From an uncultured Lachnospiraceae bacterium (GTDB lineage Bacteria > Bacillota > Clostridia > Lachnospirales > Lachnospiraceae): DNA of 64,000 nucleotides. The translations under genes and the position numbers were made by a program. Below, one piece after another: positions 8,840 through 16,550 of the stretch. The notes under the pieces are model-generated. The model searched no databases and was not told the origin of the DNA. It worked only from the letters and a program-made list of their open reading frames with translations. Position 1 is the first letter of the stretch. Every line of letters starts with the position of its first letter. The stretch covers positions 18,347 to 82,346 of the forward strand of contig CAMEJJ010000013.1 of the NCBI GenBank assembly GCA_945919795.1, in the 5' to 3' direction.

Positions 8840-10207
8840 ATGTATAAACAGGACAAAAAGCAGATTGAAGAGATGTTTCACATCTTGCTTTGGGCAAATG
8901 ATGAAATTAAAAAAGCAATTGAAAAAAGACAGTTTGAATCTGCATTGGATATTTTGGAACAATGTCAGGACGTAGCAATACAGTTGGGAACTTCAATTGA
9001 GGAATGCGAAGGAGAAGGATTTGTTACTGTTTCATACATTGAAGAATTTTGTGAGGAAATCTATCAAATTCATGAATCAATCATGGAAAATGGTTTTGCT
9101 GATGCGATTTCAACCTTTAAAAAGATATCAAAAAGCTTAAGCAAAATAGAACAAAGTATTAGGAATGACATTCCTGTTAAAAAAATCGCTATCTTTCTTC
9201 CGTATAAGGCATCTATGTGGGATAGCTTGGAGAGTGTATGGAAAGCAGCAGATGCTGATCCTGACTGTGATGCAATTGTTATGCCGATTCCATATTATGA
9301 CAAGAATCCGGATGGCAGTTTTGCGAATATGCATTATGAAGGAGAACAGTTTCCGGATTACGTACCAATTACGGATTATCAAAATTATGATTTTGCAAAA
9401 AAGCGCCCGGATATGATTTTTATACATAATCCTTATGATGAAGGCAATCGTGTAACTAGTGTGCATCCCTTTTTCTATTCAGGTAAGCTGAAAAATTTGA
9501 CAGATCAGTTGGTGTATATTCCGTATTTTGTGCTTGATGAAATTGACCCGAAAAATAAAATAGCTGTTCAGGGAATGAAGCATTTTTGTACCCTTCCCGG
9601 AGTGGTAAATTCCCATTTGGTCATTGTGCAATCGGAAAAAATGCGTCAGGTTTATATTGATGTATTAACAGAGTGGGCAGGAGAAGAAACCAGAGCTGTA
9701 TGGGAAAAGAAGATACTGGGTCTTGGTTCTCCAAAATTTGACAGGGTACTGGATGCTTCCATAGATATTCAGGTGCCGGAAGAATGGAAAAAGATACTCT
9801 ATAAAGCGGACGGAACAAAAAAGAAAGTCATTCTCTACAATACCGGACTGGTAAGTATGCTGGAGCATAAAGAGGCAATGCTTGATAAAATAGAGAATGT
9901 TTTACAGACATTCCGGGAAAAACAGGACGATATTGCTCTATTATGGAGACCACATCCATTGATGATAGCAACGATTAAATCCATGCGGACGGAGCTGTGG
10001 GATAGATATGAAAAAATCATTACTGCGTACAGGGAAGATGGATGGGGAATTTATGACGATACAACGGATCTGGAACGGGCAATCAAACTGTGCGATGCAT
10101 ACTATGGAGACCCCAGTAGTGTAATACCATTGTGTAAAAAGGCAGGGGTGCCGGTTATGGTGCAGAGTGTGGATGTCAAGGACGTGGCTAAAACAAATAT
10201 GGAATGA
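8840..10207 (+). CDS. CDP-glycerol glycerophosphotransferase-like protein, candidate flagellin-modifying enzyme
   Basis: 455 residues. Residues 1-110 are a helical segment and about 115-455 resemble the TagF/CDP-glycerol glycerophosphotransferase fold. Visible motifs are LLWRPHP (nucleotide-phosphate region) and AYYGDPSSVIPL near the C-terminus, comparable to the YGD/TDYSS region of that family. It is clearly paralogous along its whole length to the C-terminal two thirds of the LicD fusion at 31888, for example both carry YIPYF.LDEI and LPGVV/VPGVV followed by VIVQSE. It shares a transcript with the large flagellin (74-base gap, no terminator). A role in transferring an alditol-phosphate or sugar to flagellin is an inference from position. 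No signal peptide is visible, so it acts in the cytoplasm. Confidence 0.75.
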   Translation: MYKQDKKQIEEMFHILLWANDEIKKAIEKRQFESALDILEQCQDVAIQLGTSIEECEGEGFVTVSYIEEFCEEIYQIHESIMENGFADAISTFKKISKSLSKIEQSIRNDIPVKKIAIFLPYKASMWDSLESVWKAADADPDCDAIVMPIPYYDKNPDGSFANMHYEGEQFPDYVPITDYQNYDFAKKRPDMIFIHNPYDEGNRVTSVHPFFYSGKLKNLTDQLVYIPYFVLDEIDPKNKIAVQGMKHFCTLPGVVNSHLVIVQSEKMRQVYIDVLTEWAGEETRAVWEKKILGLGSPKFDRVLDASIDIQVPEEWKKILYKADGTKKKVILYNTGLVSMLEHKEAMLDKIENVLQTFREKQDDIALLWRPHPLMIATIKSMRTELWDRYEKIITAYREDGWGIYDDTTDLERAIKLCDAYYGDPSSVIPLCKKAGVPVMVQSVDVKDVAKTNME

Positions 10208-10212
10208 ACTTA

Positions 10213-10256
10213 TAAAGGCACATTGATAATCTGTGTGGATTATCGTGTGCTTTTAC
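10213..10256 (+). terminator. Intrinsic terminator ending the large flagellin unit
   Basis: A long stem (10214-10231 with 10238-10254, one bulged base and one G-U pair) around TGTGTG, with the A-rich 5' arm paired to TTTT. Confidence 0.85.
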
Positions 10257-10309
10257 AATTATAGAAAAACATTTTAAGTTAGGATGCTTTTGTGATATAA
10301 GCTATTAAT

Positions 10310-10332
10310 AAAAAATGAATATTAGCCGATAT
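10310..10332 (+). promoter_or_regulatory. FliA/SigD-type promoter of the decoration operon
   Basis: GCCGATAT at 10325-10332, preceded by an A/T-rich spacer and TTAAT in the -35 region (TAAT at 15 bases, TTAA at 16). It follows the terminator of the flagellin unit and precedes an AT-rich biosynthetic block, so these genes are probably expressed together with flagellin. Confidence 0.65.
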
Positions 10333-10349
10333 ATAAAATATGTTTATAC

Positions 10350-10448
10350 AGGTTGCAAAAGGAATTTGCATAATCAGAGTGAATGGATTCACAAAGGAAT
10401 AAAACAAGTGATGAAATGCAACCTCTGCATACATGCGCAGGGGTTTTT
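10350..10448 (+). promoter_or_regulatory. Leader RNA with GGA-loop hairpin and terminator/antiterminator pair
   Basis: Three elements lie between the promoter and the first gene. A hairpin GTGAA-TGGA-TTCAC (10379-10392) presents GGA in its loop, as CsrA sites do. A terminator-like hairpin (10420-10428 with 10437-10445) is followed by TTTTT. AGGTTGCA (10350-10357) is perfectly complementary to TGCAACCT (10417-10424), which overlaps the 5' arm of the terminator, so the two pairings exclude each other. This is the layout of a transcription attenuator. The ligand or protein involved is unknown. Confidence 0.55.
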
Positions 10449-10469
10449 ACATTATGAGGATTATATGCC

Positions 10470-11573
10470 ATGGAACAAAAGATATTTGTAACACAGTCAT
10501 CGATGCCACCATTTGAGGAATATATAGAAGCTATCAAGCCATTATGGGACAGCCATTGGCTTACGAATATGGGTACATATCATCAGCAATTGGAAGAAAA
10601 ATTATGCGAGTATTTAGATGTTCCATATATTTCTCTCATGGTTAATGGACATATGGCATTGGAACTGACACTTCAAGCCTTCGATTTCCCAGAAGGATCA
10701 GAGGTGATTACCACGCCTTTTACTTTTATTTCTACAACGCATGCAATTGTGCGTAATAGACTTCAGCCGGTATTTTGTGATGTTAAATTGAGTGATGGTA
10801 CAATAGATGAGGCTAAAATAGAGGATTTAATTACCGAAAAGACTGTGGCAATCTTGCCAGTACATGTATATGGGAATGTATGTAATGTAGAAGAAATACA
10901 GAAAATTGCAGATAAGTACGGATTAAAAGTTATTTATGATGCTGCACATGCATTTGGAGTAAAATATAAAGATAAAGGGATTGGTAATTATGGAGATGCC
11001 TCAGTGTTCAGCTTTCATGCGACAAAAGTGTTTAATACAATTGAAGGAGGAGCGATAACCTTTTCAGATCAGAAACTCTATGATAGACTCTATAATCTTA
11101 AAAACTTCGGAATTAGAGGAGAAGAATTAGTGATATCTGTTGGTGCAAATGCTAAAATGAATGAGTTTGCAGCGGTTATGGGATTGTGTAATTTGAAACA
11201 CATTGATGAGGCGATAGATGAACGTAAAAAGAGAGTGGGGATATATCATAGTAAATTAGAAAATGCAAAAGGTGTCAGTATGTTTCATCATAGAGAGGAA
11301 TGCAGTGAGAATTATGCTTATTTTCCTATTATAGTTGGAGAAGATTATAGAAAAACTAGGGATGAGTTATACGATTTACTAAAAAAACATGATATATATT
11401 CAAGGAAATATTTTTATCCCTTAACTTCAGACCAGGCATGCTTTAAGAACAAATACAAAAAGTGTGAACTTGATCATGCAAGAAGTTTAGCCGAAAAAGT
11501 ATTGGTTTTGCCATTGTATGAGAAAATGGAGATAGAGGCTGTTGGAAGAATTGTAGATATAATACAACAATAG
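10470..11573 (+). CDS. DegT/DnrJ/EryC1/StrS-family sugar aminotransferase
   Basis: PLP-dependent aminotransferase acting on nucleotide-linked keto sugars to make amino sugars. In 367 residues it shows the family pattern: ITTPFTFISTTHAI near 80, YDAAHAFG at 156-163 (Asp157 contacts the PLP ring nitrogen), and FSFHATKVFNTIEGG with the Schiff-base Lys186. The ATG at 10470 follows GAGGA at 9 bases. It is the first gene of the AT-rich block and is followed at 12 bases by an ATP-grasp gene. A partner dehydratase or ketoisomerase for a dTDP- or UDP-sugar is not visible nearby, so the substrate is unknown. The DegT, GNAT and MaoC combination recalls clusters that make N-acylated amino sugars (inference). 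Confidence 0.9.
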   Translation: MEQKIFVTQSSMPPFEEYIEAIKPLWDSHWLTNMGTYHQQLEEKLCEYLDVPYISLMVNGHMALELTLQAFDFPEGSEVITTPFTFISTTHAIVRNRLQPVFCDVKLSDGTIDEAKIEDLITEKTVAILPVHVYGNVCNVEEIQKIADKYGLKVIYDAAHAFGVKYKDKGIGNYGDASVFSFHATKVFNTIEGGAITFSDQKLYDRLYNLKNFGIRGEELVISVGANAKMNEFAAVMGLCNLKHIDEAIDERKKRVGIYHSKLENAKGVSMFHHREECSENYAYFPIIVGEDYRKTRDELYDLLKKHDIYSRKYFYPLTSDQACFKNKYKKCELDHARSLAEKVLVLPLYEKMEIEAVGRIVDIIQQ

Positions 11574-11585
11574 AAAAGGTGTTTT

Positions 11586-12797
11586 ATGAAAAAATTATTA
11601 TTGCTTGGTGGTTCTCGTTATCTGATACCTGTAATTGAGAAAGCGCATGAACTAGGGATTTATGTTATAACGTGTGATTATTTACCGGATAATGTTGCAC
11701 ATAGATATTCAGATGAATATAGGAATATTAGCATTATTGACAAAGATGCTGTCTTGCAAATGGCAAGGAATTTAAAAATCGATGGTGTTATGTCTTTCGC
11801 CTGTGATCCGGGAGTAGTAACGGCAGCTTACGTTGCAGAAAAAATGGGACTTCCCTTTCAATGCTCGCATAAAGCTGCGAGAATTTTACAAGACAAGGGA
11901 CTTTTTAGAGAATTTCTAATAAATCATGGATTTAATTGCCCACATGCAAAAAGGTATACTGATTTGAAAGAACCATTTAATGATTTGGATTTCTTTAACT
12001 GGCCGGTCATCGTGAAACCGGTTGATTCAGCAGGTAGTAAAGGGGTTTCCCGAGTTGATACACCAGAAGAATTAGAAGAAGCAATAAAGATTGCTTTAGG
12101 TGAATCTCATTCACAATCTTATATTATTGAAGATTTTATTACTTTTGATGGATTTCACTCTAGTTCAGACCCATTTACTGTTGATGGTGATTTGAAATTT
12201 ATAACATATTCAGATCAATTATTTGATAAGGATGCTGAAAACCCATATACTCCAGCATATATTATTTGGCCGTCATCTATGAAAGATAGTTATCAAAATG
12301 AACTTACGAAGGAAATACAACGCCTGTTAAAGTTGCTAGATGTAAAAACAGGTATTTATAATATCGAAAGTTGCGCTGGTACGGATGGAAAGTCGTATAT
12401 TATGGAGGTTTCTCCTCGTGGAGGCGGATGTAAAATTGCTGAATTGCAGAAATTGGCATTTGGGATTGACCTTATAGAAGCTGAAGTAAAAAAAGCAGTA
12501 GGGATGTCTGTGAATAATATTTATCAAAGCCAATGTACCGGTTATTGGTGTGAGATGGTAGTTCACGCGAATCCCGGACAAGTTGGGAAATTTAAGGGAG
12601 TATATATTAATCCTGAAATTGAAAGTAGATATGTTAGGGTTGTTGATATTCAGATAGATAAAGGTGCTTATGTGGGTCCGTTTTCCGGAGCAAATATGGC
12701 ACTTGGCGACATTTTTCTAGAGTTTAAAACAAGAGAAGAACTGGATAAAATTATGGAAAAATCAAAAGAATGGTTACGTATTGAGTTGGAGGATTGA
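11586..12797 (+). CDS. ATP-grasp ligase
   Basis: ATP-grasp enzymes activate a carboxylate as an acyl phosphate and join it to an amine or other nucleophile. The 403-residue protein has the pre-ATP-grasp Rossmann-like part (MKKLLLLGGSRYLIPVI) and the ATP-binding core (WPVIVKPVDSAGSKGVS near 140-156). The metal-binding end is YIMEVSPRGGG. An AAAGGTG ribosome site lies before ATG 11586, and the stop touches the ATG of the following GNAT gene (TGA then ATG), so translation is coupled. The natural reading is a ligase that joins an amino acid or acyl group to the amino sugar made by the upstream aminotransferase, but the substrate cannot be read from sequence. Confidence 0.85.
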   Translation: MKKLLLLGGSRYLIPVIEKAHELGIYVITCDYLPDNVAHRYSDEYRNISIIDKDAVLQMARNLKIDGVMSFACDPGVVTAAYVAEKMGLPFQCSHKAARILQDKGLFREFLINHGFNCPHAKRYTDLKEPFNDLDFFNWPVIVKPVDSAGSKGVSRVDTPEELEEAIKIALGESHSQSYIIEDFITFDGFHSSSDPFTVDGDLKFITYSDQLFDKDAENPYTPAYIIWPSSMKDSYQNELTKEIQRLLKLLDVKTGIYNIESCAGTDGKSYIMEVSPRGGGCKIAELQKLAFGIDLIEAEVKKAVGMSVNNIYQSQCTGYWCEMVVHANPGQVGKFKGVYINPEIESRYVRVVDIQIDKGAYVGPFSGANMALGDIFLEFKTREELDKIMEKSKEWLRIELED

Positions 12798-13253
12798 ATG
12801 ATTGAGATTAGAGAATTAGAATATAATGACGTAATAAAATATAAAGAAGAGTTATTGGATTATTTACAAATGAATCTTTGTGAAAACTATCCGGAATATG
12901 ATTCAGACATGTTAATCTATGATTTCTATGAAAAAATGAAAAAATATAGCTTAGATAAAAGTGCAATTTTACTTGGAGCCTTCGATGACGAGAAATTAGT
13001 AGGTTTTCATTGGGCGCATGAAACGTTATTTCTGGGAAAACGAAGATTGCATAGTTATATGAATGGTATAGCACATGAATATCGAGGAATGCATATTGGT
13101 AGTAGATTTTTTGGAAAACTTGAGGAATTGGCAAAACAATATGGGATTAATGAGATTGAAGCCTTGTGTAGAAAAGCGAATGATGCTGCTGTAAATTATC
13201 ATTTGCACAATGGATTTGAAATAGAAGCACATAAGGTTGTGAAAAAAATATAA
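12798..13253 (+). CDS. GNAT-family N-acetyltransferase
   Basis: 151 residues with the GNAT core: the acetyl-CoA loop motif EYRGMHIGSRFFGKLEE near 94-110, then the C-terminal AVNYHLHNGFEIEAHKVVK strand-helix-strand. It starts directly at the stop of the ATP-grasp gene, with the ribosome site GGAGG inside that gene's last codons. A partner of the aminotransferase in N-acylating an amino sugar is the obvious proposal (inference); protein or small-molecule targets cannot be excluded. Confidence 0.85.
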   Translation: MIEIRELEYNDVIKYKEELLDYLQMNLCENYPEYDSDMLIYDFYEKMKKYSLDKSAILLGAFDDEKLVGFHWAHETLFLGKRRLHSYMNGIAHEYRGMHIGSRFFGKLEELAKQYGINEIEALCRKANDAAVNYHLHNGFEIEAHKVVKKI

Positions 13254-13268
13254 TTTGTGAGATGGTAT

Positions 13269-13682
13269 ATGGGTAAAAAAATAGAGATAGGGCAATTTGC
13301 TGAATATTCAAAGAAAATCGATGAAGTTGATGTAAAGAAATTTGCAGAATTAACAGGAGATATAAATTTAATTCATTTAGATGATGAAAGTGCTAAAAGA
13401 AGTGTTTTTGGCAGAAGAGTAATTCATGGTATGTATGTTGCGGGATTGATATCGACTGTTTTGGGAACAAAATTACCTGGTAATGGGACAATTTATTTGG
13501 AACAAATTGTGCGTTTTAAAAGACCAGCATACATAAATGATATTTTGACAGCTAGAGTTACATTAACATCGGTGTTAAATGAAGAAAAAGGTATCTTTAA
13601 TTTTGACACAATTGTTTATAATCAATTTGGAGATAATGTTATAGAAGGGTATGCTATTGTTTTGAATAATTCAGATGGCTAA
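13269..13682 (+). CDS. MaoC-like (hot-dog fold) hydratase/dehydratase
   Basis: 137 residues from ATG 13269; an in-frame GTG at 13257 would add four. The (R)-specific enoyl-CoA hydratase motif is intact: AELTGDINLIHLDDE, with the Asp/His dyad, then FGRRVIHGM. The family interconverts enoyl- and 3-hydroxyacyl-CoA or -ACP. It lies 15 bases after the GNAT gene. In flagellin-glycan clusters of other bacteria, such as the modified viosamine of Pseudomonas syringae, fatty-acid-type enzymes provide a hydroxyacyl group for an amino sugar; that is a plausible parallel, not proof. About 270 bases without a gene follow, containing only a weak GAGCA/TGCTC hairpin with a T-run near 13780. Confidence 0.85.
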   Translation: MGKKIEIGQFAEYSKKIDEVDVKKFAELTGDINLIHLDDESAKRSVFGRRVIHGMYVAGLISTVLGTKLPGNGTIYLEQIVRFKRPAYINDILTARVTLTSVLNEEKGIFNFDTIVYNQFGDNVIEGYAIVLNNSDG

Positions 13683-13951
13683 ATTGAAGATATAATTTGA
13701 AGAAGTTCTTGGATGAAAATTATATCAATAATTATCCTGAATTATTCATGAGCAAATAAAAATGTTATAACTGGATGCTCTTTTTCTATTCACTTAATAG
13801 ATGAAATGCAATAAACAGCTTAAAAACAGTAACTTTGCAGTATTTAGCCACTTCCACGACGAAGTTGTGAATAATTTAGGATAAATATAATATTTATATT
13901 TTGATTTTTGAAATATAAAAGGATTTTTAGGATAAATGGTGGGCATAAATT

Positions 13952-15115
13952 ATGATGAAACTGAATTTTTTTGCAGGTGTTGAATATAAGAATAAAGTGT
14001 TTTTTTCTGCTTTTCTTGTAAATGGCTTATTTGTAATGGATTTGAATACAAATGAAGTGAAATATTTAAAGATGTTTGATAAAGAAAAAATGAAAGAAAG
14101 ATTACATAGGAGAGCTTTTATATACAGAAATGAGGCGTGGTTTATTCCGCAAGAGGCTGAATTTATAGCTTGTGTTAATTTAGAGACACTAGATATATGT
14201 TATTTTCGACCACCATATAAGCAAGCGAACTTTGATTTTGAAAAAGATAGATACTTTCACACTTACGTCTCTGGAAATGTGATACAGGATAGGTTTTTAT
14301 TTCTAGTTCCGGGAGATATTGATACAGTTTCTGTAATTGATATGGAAACACATAAAATAGTTGAATTATATAGAAATGATGATATAAATGCAAAACAGTT
14401 TTCAGATGTATTAGTTATCAATAATGAATTGTGGATATTTCCTTGGAAGGGAAAAAGCATTATTGTCATGAATATTATGACTAAAGAAATAAGGGAAATG
14501 AAATGGGAGTTTGAAGACTATTCTTATGATTCGGTTGTGCAAACAGACCGTGAAATTTGGTTTGCCCCCAGTGAAGCAGAGAAAATAGCATATTTAGAAT
14601 TGGACACAAATAATATATGTTTTTTAGATTTGAAAAATTATAAGAATAAATACTCGACAATAATGAAATTAGCACAAGATCGTTTACTAATGTGTCCATT
14701 TGATGGGAATGATTTTGTGGTCATAGATGTATCTAGAAAAACAACTGAATATATTCAATTTGAAGAATTACAAGACATATTTGCAAAAGAACCAAATAAG
14801 ATGTCAATAATTGATTCAAGTGATAAGAAATTAATAACAACTGGTGAGACAAATTATATATTATCGTTTGAAGATGATGCAAAAATAAAGCGAATAATAC
14901 CCATTGGAAAAAATATAAATGAGTTTTCAGGTTATATTAATGATTTTATGAATTCAGTAGATTTAAATGCTGTTCTTGAATGCTATGGATCAGATGCAGA
15001 AAAATTATTAGGAATAGAAAACTATTTAAAATCCGTTTTAGATCATCATAGAAATGAGGAAGAGAAGGACTATAACATTGGAAGCAATATATGGAATATA
15101 ATAAAAAAGAATTGA
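13952..15115 (+). CDS. Hypothetical protein with propeller-like repeats
   Basis: 387 residues, no named family recognised with confidence. It contains at least five repeats of a short strand pattern: an aromatic-rich strand (such as NELWIFPWKGKSIIVMN, REIWFAPSEAEKIAYLELD, NEAWFIPQEAEFIACVNLE), a turn, then a strand ending in I/V-x-x-hydrophobic. This resembles the blades of a beta-propeller. There is no signal peptide, so it is probably cytoplasmic. It lies immediately upstream of the radical SAM gene (20 bases between stop and ATG), so the two probably work together. Strongly AT-rich, as are its neighbours. The function is unknown. Confidence 0.6.
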   Translation: MMKLNFFAGVEYKNKVFFSAFLVNGLFVMDLNTNEVKYLKMFDKEKMKERLHRRAFIYRNEAWFIPQEAEFIACVNLETLDICYFRPPYKQANFDFEKDRYFHTYVSGNVIQDRFLFLVPGDIDTVSVIDMETHKIVELYRNDDINAKQFSDVLVINNELWIFPWKGKSIIVMNIMTKEIREMKWEFEDYSYDSVVQTDREIWFAPSEAEKIAYLELDTNNICFLDLKNYKNKYSTIMKLAQDRLLMCPFDGNDFVVIDVSRKTTEYIQFEELQDIFAKEPNKMSIIDSSDKKLITTGETNYILSFEDDAKIKRIIPIGKNINEFSGYINDFMNSVDLNAVLECYGSDAEKLLGIENYLKSVLDHHRNEEEKDYNIGSNIWNIIKKN

Positions 15116-15135
15116 ATTTGAGAAGGAGATTATTG

Positions 15136-16539
15136 ATGAAAATATGTGATAGAGGATTAAATTTTGTGCAGATATATAATGACACGGGTGATGTTCGAAT
15201 ATGTAGCTGGACAAGAGATGGCTATGTTGGGAATTTGTTGGATAATTCTTTTGAGGAAGTATACAATAGCGATGCAGCTAAACAATTAAGAAATCGATTG
15301 ATATCGGGAGACTATTCCAAATGCAATGTAGATGATTGTCCTTATTTAACATGTTGTGATATTAAAAATCATTTATTGGAGATAGATGATTTTCCTCAAT
15401 TCCCAGATAGTTTATATTTGGCGTATGAAAATGTATGCAATTATAATTGTATAACTTGCAATATTCATGAAAAAATGCTTGTACAGAATAAAGATGAAGT
15501 TGAAAAACGTTATGATATTATTGAAAAAAAAATAGAAAAAGTTTTGCCATATATAAAACATATCGGCGCAAATGGACAAGGGGAAATTTTTGTAAGTAAA
15601 AGAATTTTAAAATTGTTATCAGAATGGAAGCCAATAGCACCCGTAGAGGAATGTTCTGTTGTAATAGAAACGAATGGATCTTTATTTGACGAGGAGCATT
15701 GGAAACAGATAGAGAATTTGGGAAAATATCATTTGACAGTAATGGTAACGGTAATGAGTTTTCAAGAATATACATATCAACAATTATCGGGTACACGTCT
15801 TCCTGTTTCGAAAATTGTAAATAATTTGAAATATATTAAGTCTTTGAGAGATAAGGGGATTGTAAATGAATTTCATATTGCAACTGTTGTACAAGAGAGA
15901 AATTTTAGGGAGATGCCGGAATTTGCTCATAGATGTTTGGAGGAGTTTGGAGCCGATTATGTGAGGCTGAGATCTTTTGTTCCATGGGGAAAAAGACCAA
16001 TTGAAGAAGAATGGTTTTTTGATGTAATTAACCCTTATCATCCATACCATGAAGAGTATGTCGAAATAATGAAGGACCCAATATTTAATCATCCAAAAGT
16101 GCATGATTGGAGTGGTGGAATAGGAACTGCGTTAGGAGAACATCCGTTTAAAAAAAGACTTAATTATGCAATTAGGAAGATGCAGATACAACAACATTTT
16201 ATTTTTGATAAAGATAAGTTTATGAAGCAATTTAGTCTGGCAATTCCATTAAATGCGAAGGTTGTTATCTATGGTTTGGGAGAAATTGGGAAGTTGTTGG
16301 TTTGTGCATTACGTGAAAAATATGCTATTTCTTCAATAATAGATAATAATTGTAGATATAAAGAATATGAAGATATAAAAGTATTGAAAAGAACAGAGAT
16401 TGATGATTCTTTGCTGGATGCTTATGTTATTGTGACTCCTTTGGGTGAACAAGAAAAAATAGAAAGCGAATTATTAGAAAGAGGATTTGATAGTAAAAAG
16501 ATAGTTAGAATAATAGATGTGTTTAAAGATTATTCTTGA
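15136..16539 (+). CDS. Radical SAM protein with N-terminal SPASM-like segment and C-terminal Rossmann-like domain
   Basis: 467 residues. The start chosen is ATG 15136, after AAGGAG; the earlier ATG at 15091 overlaps the previous gene without a ribosome site. The radical SAM cluster motif is C101-x3-C105-x2-C108 (VCNYNCITCN). Before it, residues 1-75 look like a SPASM/auxiliary-cluster module: VRICSW near 20, GYVGNLLDNSFEEVYNS, then Cys63, Cys68, Cys73 and Cys74. In most SPASM proteins that module follows the radical SAM barrel, so the order is inverted here. Residues of about 373-467 form a Rossmann-like domain (VVIYGLGEIGK) shared with several neighbours. A role in modifying a sugar or peptide is likely; the substrate is unknown. 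Confidence 0.85.
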   Translation: MKICDRGLNFVQIYNDTGDVRICSWTRDGYVGNLLDNSFEEVYNSDAAKQLRNRLISGDYSKCNVDDCPYLTCCDIKNHLLEIDDFPQFPDSLYLAYENVCNYNCITCNIHEKMLVQNKDEVEKRYDIIEKKIEKVLPYIKHIGANGQGEIFVSKRILKLLSEWKPIAPVEECSVVIETNGSLFDEEHWKQIENLGKYHLTVMVTVMSFQEYTYQQLSGTRLPVSKIVNNLKYIKSLRDKGIVNEFHIATVVQERNFREMPEFAHRCLEEFGADYVRLRSFVPWGKRPIEEEWFFDVINPYHPYHEEYVEIMKDPIFNHPKVHDWSGGIGTALGEHPFKKRLNYAIRKMQIQQHFIFDKDKFMKQFSLAIPLNAKVVIYGLGEIGKLLVCALREKYAISSIIDNNCRYKEYEDIKVLKRTEIDDSLLDAYVIVTPLGEQEKIESELLERGFDSKKIVRIIDVFKDYS

Positions 16540-16550
16540 GAGGAATGAAT

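Noticed and set aside
10420..10448. Simple end-of-operon terminator for the upstream unit
   Set aside because: A complete terminator already lies at 10213-10256 and a promoter lies between the two, so this hairpin belongs to the leader of the next operon.
15136..16539. RiPP maturase with precursor peptide
   Set aside because: No small precursor-like gene with a leader-core pattern is visible on either side; neighbours are glycan enzymes.
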